Source of the DNA: Aporrectodea caliginosa | Taxonomy: Eukaryota; Annelida; Clitellata; Crassiclitellata; Lumbricidae | Direction of reading: 5' to 3' | DNA: 64,000 nucleotides | Assembly (NCBI GenBank): GCA_020284085.1 | Contig: JACEVL010005070.1 | Span: forward strand, 569,501 to 633,500 | Part shown: piece by piece, positions 58,590 to 64,000 of the stretch | Position numbering within the stretch: the first letter of the stretch is position 1 | How the letters are laid out: every line of letters begins with the position of its first letter | Notes under the pieces: model-generated | What the model was told of the DNA's origin: nothing | Seen by the model: the letters and a program-made list of their open reading frames with translations, nothing else | Databases searched by the model: none | Made by a program: the position numbers and the translations under genes

Positions 58590-60160
58590 AAAGGCGTAAT
58601 CTTTGACCTCGATGAAGATCCACTGAAGATAATCGCTGCAGCAGAGATCGGCGCCAACAACATCCGGAGGATCGGAAAATCCGACAGCAAAGCGAAGATC
58701 GATCGAGGCTTTCGAGAAGGGGGACCGCCGCACGTAACCTACTGCCGGAGAACATCGAAATTGACGGTTTCCGATATAAGGTAACAAAATATCGTTCAAT
58801 CACCATGACAATCAATAAGGATCAACGATACTGACATGATGAAGCTTTTTGCCTGGACGAACTATCTGATGCAGATGCGGAGAAGCTCACGTTTAGACCG
58901 AATGCAACAATATGGAGAGATACCGAAATGCGTGAACTGCTCGGAACCGCATAGCTAGCGCAGTGCCTAAAGTATCTCGAAACAAGAACCGCATATGAAA
59001 TTAATCTCGCAGAAGATATCCAAAAGGTAAGGCAAGAGAAACAGCAGGCAAGGAGAGACCAAGGCCGAGAAACCGAAGAAAAAGCCCGAAGTCAACCTGA
59101 CGCAGCCGGAGCTGCCAGAGGAATAGCGGATGCAGCTGGGGACCCCGGGATTTCATCCGGCTGATGGGAACATCTCCATTCGTGGCGAAGAAACTCGACA
59201 CATACGAGAAACCTGAAACAGAATCAGAAGCTCACTTCGAAGCAAGTATGACCAATTTTATTCTTGGCTTAGGAATTCTGATTAATGACAACACCAAGAA
59301 ACGGAAGGAAGTGGTGGACCAACTCCTGACGATCGCAAACGCTCTGCAGCTCAACAGATCGGATTAAGTTTGAGGCCAGAACCAGCGAAGGTAATTAATT
59401 TACAAATATTGATAAATTACTCAGTGATTTTTAAATGCTAGCATGTGCTATGGATCCGCTCACCATCATGCATTGGAACTGCTGCGGTTTTCTGGCTGGC
59501 ATTCACGGGCTCAAAGGGATTGGGTCGTGTTGTACAGCTATTTCTGATATATTATGTGTACAGGAAACATTTCTCAAAGCAAATTATACATTCACAGAAT
59601 CGATGGGTACGCGACAATTCAACAAGACGGCCCACACCTCAGCCATGGCGGATTGGCTATATTGTTGAAGGAAGCAATTAGCCATGCTCTGCTAGAGATG
59701 GATGAAGAGAGCCAAGAAATAGAAATATCGATCGGAAACGGTAAGATCAAAATTATCAATGCATACAAATCTCCTAGCATAACAATAACAAAAGACCAGC
59801 TAAGTATGCTATTTCCAGAACGCAGAAGCATTGTTATCGGAGACTTCAATGCCCACAACAAAGGATGGAAATGCACTACAAACGACAGAAGAGGAGTCGA
59901 TCTGGAGGAGGTTGTCATGGAAAAGGACCTTGTGGTCCTCAACTAGGGTAACCATCTCTCAACCCCAGGGTAAGATCGGTAAACAATTCAAGATCTGTCA
60001 TTGATCTTGTCATTACAACTAAAGATGTTGTCTAACTTGCCTTACGATGCATCCACAGCGTCCTAAACACCAGCCTCAGATCCGATCAAAAGGCTGCAAT
60101 CATCAGAGTCGATGAAGTGGCAGGCGTCGAAGAGAACGCAGGACTGCATCGCTGGGGTCT
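58590..60160 (+). pseudogene. LINE ORF1 and endonuclease fragment
   Basis: ORF1-like pieces: KCVNCSEPH (zinc-knuckle-like) near 58930, and a terminal domain at 59164-59367. Then an apurinic endonuclease in two frames: MHWNCCGF, ILCVQETF, GGLAILLKE, IINAYKSPS and VIGDFNAHNKGW, with the usual Asn, Glu and GDFNAH residues visible. After a stop at 59943 degenerate sequence reads DLVITTKDVV. RT is absent. Confidence 0.85.
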
Positions 60161-60293
60161 AAAGAAGGCCGATTAGGAGGTATTTCGACAGTCCAGCAGA
60201 ATTTGAATTCATTATAGTATAATATCGGACGATTTCGATGCAACCTTTCAGAACTTCATGAAAGAAGTGCACGTCTGCTCTACGTCTCTGCAT

Positions 60294-60372
60294 GACTAGA
60301 AATAGCATACTTAGCTGATCTTTTGTTATTGTTATGCTAGACGATTTGTATACATTGATAATTTTGATCTCA
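60294..60372 (-). repeat. Inverted copy of part of the endonuclease
   Basis: The complement repeats 59743-59822 with few changes (IKIINVYKSSSITITKDQLS versus IKIINAYKSPSITITKDQLS). Confidence 0.88.
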
Positions 60373-60635
60373 CAATTATCGGTAACGTGGAAGAGCAGAT
60401 CGAATTTCAACGCCAACAGGCGAAGACCAAGAGAATCATCTCGGTCCCTTTTGGTCAATATAGACGGTGATAGGAAAGTGTAAAGTTCGAATCCCGGTCA
60501 GCAATGCAGCATAATGTTATAGTTTGGATTTCTCATCGAAGCTAAGACTGTAGGTCAGCGAGATGTGATGAATGCATTGACATTGCATTATGATTGGTAT
60601 TTGGTAATAATTATGTGGCGGCGAGACACAGGGAG

Positions 60636-60692
60636 GCAGACAGACATCCGAACATACAGACAGACAGACAGGCAGGCAGACAGGCCACCCAC
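60636..60692. repeat. (CAGA)n/(GGCA)n microsatellite
   Basis: ACAGACAGACAGGCAGGCAG-type tract. Confidence 0.9.
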
Positions 60693-61089
60693 GCGCTATA
60701 TAGTGTGTGTGGTCCATCTAAATCCAGTTTCCACTAAAAGAATTGCCAAAATGTCAATTCAAAACGTAAGAGTAAGTAAAAGTTAACTGGCAACCCATCT
60801 GAGTGTCTGTAAAACGCTACAGTTTCTGCGCGTTTCCATTTTAAAGAGCTTTTGTCACACATATAAAGTCGCAAGTGCAAGTACTTTGATTTCAAGTGCA
60901 TTACATTGTACTTTGGTCTCGAGCACAAGTAGGCTACAATTACTTAAAATTGTACTCAAGTTGTACTCGAGTACAATTACGATTATAAAGTAGGCCTACG
61001 GCAGTCAGTACGCAAGCACAGTACGTGCTTGATGCAAAAGTCAAAAGGTCAAACGGGTTGTGCATCGCCATCGTCGTTCTTCATCAGTC

Positions 61090-61315
61090 AGCTCTCTAAT
61101 TCGGTTATGAAGCAGTTTTCCGTTTATATCAGGCAGCAGCAGGTGATCGCTGGAGATTGCAATCTTCCTTTAGAAGATCAGAACCGACCAGAAACCAGAC
61201 ATTTCTGTTTGCTATTGCAGGAGTTTCGTTACGTGTCTGAATCAATGAACGCACGAACACGGATTCTGACATCGATCATTGCGATCAGAGACGATGAACG
61301 ATCATGGGCCTAATG
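61090..61315 (+). pseudogene. L2-like LINE endonuclease fragment
   Basis: Reads VIAGDCNLPLEDQNRPETRH and LLLQEFRYV, resembling the GDFNxHLED...ETRxFLxLLxxF region of L2-type endonucleases. The Phe of GDFN is changed and the frame decays downstream. Confidence 0.65.
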
Positions 61316-62980
61316 ATTCAATGGATCTCTATACTTGTCGCACTCCCTCCGGGTCTCGTACGGACACTGCAGGCCATTCGATTCGTTCCTTAAGAGATCC
61401 CGATTCACAGCGTGTCCTCCGACACATCCATCCATCGATGGAAGGATTTGGATGATGGATCGCGCTGCCAGGTCGACTCGTTACTGTCCGACCGTCCTGC
61501 AGTCTCGCAGTAGGCCTGCAGTCGGCCCCTCACCAGAGCTGTTGCGCTTTTCAGCATTCGAAACTGGCGGAAAGCCCATGGTTAACGACGACGCACTATA
61601 TCGACTAAAACCTTTAATGACGCATTCAAGTTCTATCATTATAGGCCTACATGCATGCTTGCTGGGTATAGACATTGTACAGGAATCCAACTGCCTGAAC
61701 GTGCTTAGCACGTTCTGAGCACGTTAGGGCAAGTGGATTCCTGTATGATGTCGTCTCAGGTAATTGCTTAGTCATGCATAGACGTAGAGCAACCTACGTA
61801 TAGGGCTACCTGAGCCTGACTTGAGCCTCGCGTTACATCGGCCAACCAACCAAGGCGGCGTCCATAAAACGCAGACATAACGAAGAATCTTTCTCAGTCG
61901 GCGTCCGTGGCTTTCAAAGGTAAGACCTCACTCGGGAATTTGTATAGGCCTAATACTTTTCACACGGCGTCGGTCATGCAGAGACAGACGTATAATTAAA
62001 CAGTAGCAGTAACAGTGGCAAGTCTAAAAGGCATGCCTGGGCTAAAGCAACCAACGCCTATAGGCCCTATAATGCAGATTTGTGCACAATTTATCATCTA
62101 TCTATCTATCTATCTATCGGACATACTTGGACTGAGTAAAGATGATGGCTTCCATCAGGATCCGAGGCAGCCTTTGTAGTCTATAGTTTAATATTTAGCC
62201 TATGGTATACTTTAAATCTTTAATACACAATGTTTAAAGTCCTTAGTCAACCCTCAGCTTGTATAGTTTGTGTTTTGGTGATACAGAATGAGCCGGAAGT
62301 CACGCTCTGCCCTGTGTGAGGGCTTGTGGGTATGAGAGATGCTTCCTAAAGGCCTGAAGATGTTCAGTCTTTCACAGGTTAGTTGGCCACAACGATGTTA
62401 ATAACTTTACCTACATAGTGTACAAAATTATTGAAAAATGAAACTGTATAATATATGTAGTATCGTGGTGGGTAGAGAGAGCACTTAGCATTAATGCACA
62501 AAAAACTGTTTACAAATATTTAAGTACTGACCAATAAGTGTTGGAAAATTTAAAAAAATATATTTTCAAAAGTATTTTGAAACTGAAATATAAGATAGCA
62601 CTATTTTGAAAATACTTTTAGAAATACGTTTCAAACTTTTTCAAACTCTTTCACTGTGAGTAGGCCTATAATTCAGCTGTTTATTGTGTTTTAGTATTGG
62701 CTCGTTTTAGGCTTATTTAAAGTAATTTCACAAGGCCGACATCAGACTGACAGTTATATTGCTGTTTTCTACCTTTTACTTTGACAATTACAATGTAATT
62801 AGCCTAATAGATTTTTAGTACTCTATTCAAGCAAAATAATTATCAAAATTTTGTTAAACTGTAGGCCCTATATATCTGACACTGAATTTGTTGAGTATAA
62901 TTATGCACATATAAAGAGTATACTGTTTCGTATTTCTCAGTTCTATCACAACAAATGAAATGTTCAAAAAGTCAAGAAAT
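61316..62980. other. Unassigned right-hand region
   Basis: No gene recognised. 61840-61919 ends GGCTTTCAAAG before GTAAGACC, a good splice donor, so a first exon of another + strand gene is conceivable. A (CTAT)n tract lies at 62096-62118. Confidence 0.35.
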
Positions 62981-63090
62981 GACCGCGAGACCGAGACCGA
63001 GCCAATAGGTTCCGAGACCGAGACATCAAAAACCTATCTCGAGACGTCTCGAGACCGAGACGCTGTCTCGAGACCATACAACTCTGCATA
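62981..63090. repeat. GAGACC/GAGACG repeat, relative of the 54611 element
   Basis: CGCGAGACCGAGACCGAGCC and CTCGAGACGTCTCGAGACC are the complement of the hexamer ends at 54630-54830. Probably a decayed, opposite-strand copy. Confidence 0.75.
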
Positions 63091-64000
63091 TATCCCTCAA
63101 AACTGTCTTTCTCATTTACGTAGGCCTATATATATTTTATTATAGCAATATAACATAAACTGTTATATTGCTATATATCTCAGGTGTATGAGATCTGACT
63201 GACTGACTGCAGTCCAGGATATAGAGGTTACTAATTAATAATAATTAATAATAATAAATAGTATGTCAAACAGTACCTTAATTTCTTAAAATATTTATTT
63301 TATAGAATTATAAAATTGTAAAAAAAAATAATTCCTGAAAGTACTTGAAAATTTAAAAAACTATTTCGTATTTAAAAAAGTACTATCTCACATTACCATT
63401 TCCACATCAATGGCTCTTGAGCTGTTATGTAACGATTGAGCATTAATTCCTAATTAATTTATTAATTTCATTAATACTTAATTAATTAATACACTAACGC
63501 TTTATAAGTTAGGCCCTATTAATCAATGAAAAATACTAGGCCTATGTATATTAAATAGAATTTTAATTTTTTGAAGTGCTTTATTTTCAAGGCATGATGA
63601 TAATACTGTAAAATGCTCCAGAAACTAGGCCTATTGTAAATATACAGAATAAGGTGTTAATTTATATTTTAAGAAATAAAAGTACTGTTTTCATAATAGC
63701 ATTTTGCACGTCATTGGCGCTTCATCGTTAATCTCACGATTAATGCGTCGGGACATAATTGCAAGCTTGTAATGCTTGAATGATTGTTATTTATTTGATC
63801 ACGGGTGTTAGATGATGTTCTGTTCAGTTGAAACCAGTAGCGTACACGTCTCTTTTGTTTAATCTATAGAATATTTAGAGAAATCCACCTTATTTCATTA
63901 TTAGAGCTTCTGATCATATCTACACCCTCGAACTGTCTCGACCTGACTTGCCGTCTTGGCCAGTCGTCGTCGCTCCAGTTTCTTCCTCGTGAGCCGATTC
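63091..64000. other. Right edge, AT-rich, unassigned
   Basis: AT-rich with AAAAGTACT/AGTATTTT motifs like those near 47040-47110 and 62560-62640, probably an old dispersed repeat. The last 100 bp are GC-richer but show no supported exon. Confidence 0.35.

Overview
The window is animal nuclear DNA: spliced genes with GT-AG introns, and introns and spacers filled with transposable elements and microsatellites. It holds two convergent protein-coding genes, both assembled here exon by exon from splice sites, reading phase and family resemblance. The + strand carries an orthologue of SANBR (KIAA1841, a SANT plus BTB protein): 19 exons at 880-35674, about 647 codons. The - strand carries an orthologue of SLC2A13 (HMIT, H+/myo-inositol symporter): 9 exons at 53774-39027, about 633 codons. 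A marine invertebrate is likely. An echinoderm or another invertebrate deuterostome is my guess, but the sequence does not settle the phylum.

Layout. 1-879: truncated LINE split by a small hAT MITE, then the SANBR 5' end. 880-35674: SANBR, whose introns hold a 1.8-kb near-perfect palindrome with an 8-bp target-site duplication (6092-7897), a recently inserted LTR retroelement with identical LTRs (8131-11651), three members of one hAT family, pogo-like elements, two tRNA-derived SINE families, a long open CR1/L2-type reverse transcriptase and two minisatellites beside splice acceptors. 35675-39026: tail-to-tail spacer with hAT and pogo-like remnants. 39027-53774: SLC2A13, its introns also loaded with hAT, SINE and LINE copies. 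53775-64000: upstream DNA with no gene I can support. It contains a SINE interrupted by a hAT element made largely of GGTCTT/GGTCTC hexamers, LINE endonuclease and RT pieces, a long (AAT)n tract and a striking density of TAGGCCTA.

The most unusual object is the LTR element at 8131-11651. Between 476-bp LTRs that look identical, with a plausible primer-binding site and polypurine tract, lies one uninterrupted 638-codon antisense frame. Most of it resembles nothing I know, but its last ~110 residues look like a Ty3/gypsy RNase H that has lost its catalytic acids. It appears to be a young non-autonomous retroelement with a novel protein. Second is the intronic palindrome, which would make a ~900-bp RNA hairpin within the SANBR pre-mRNA.

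SANBR and SLC2A13 have no known joint pathway: one is a nuclear BTB corepressor-type protein, the other a membrane transporter. Their arrangement is simply tail to tail.
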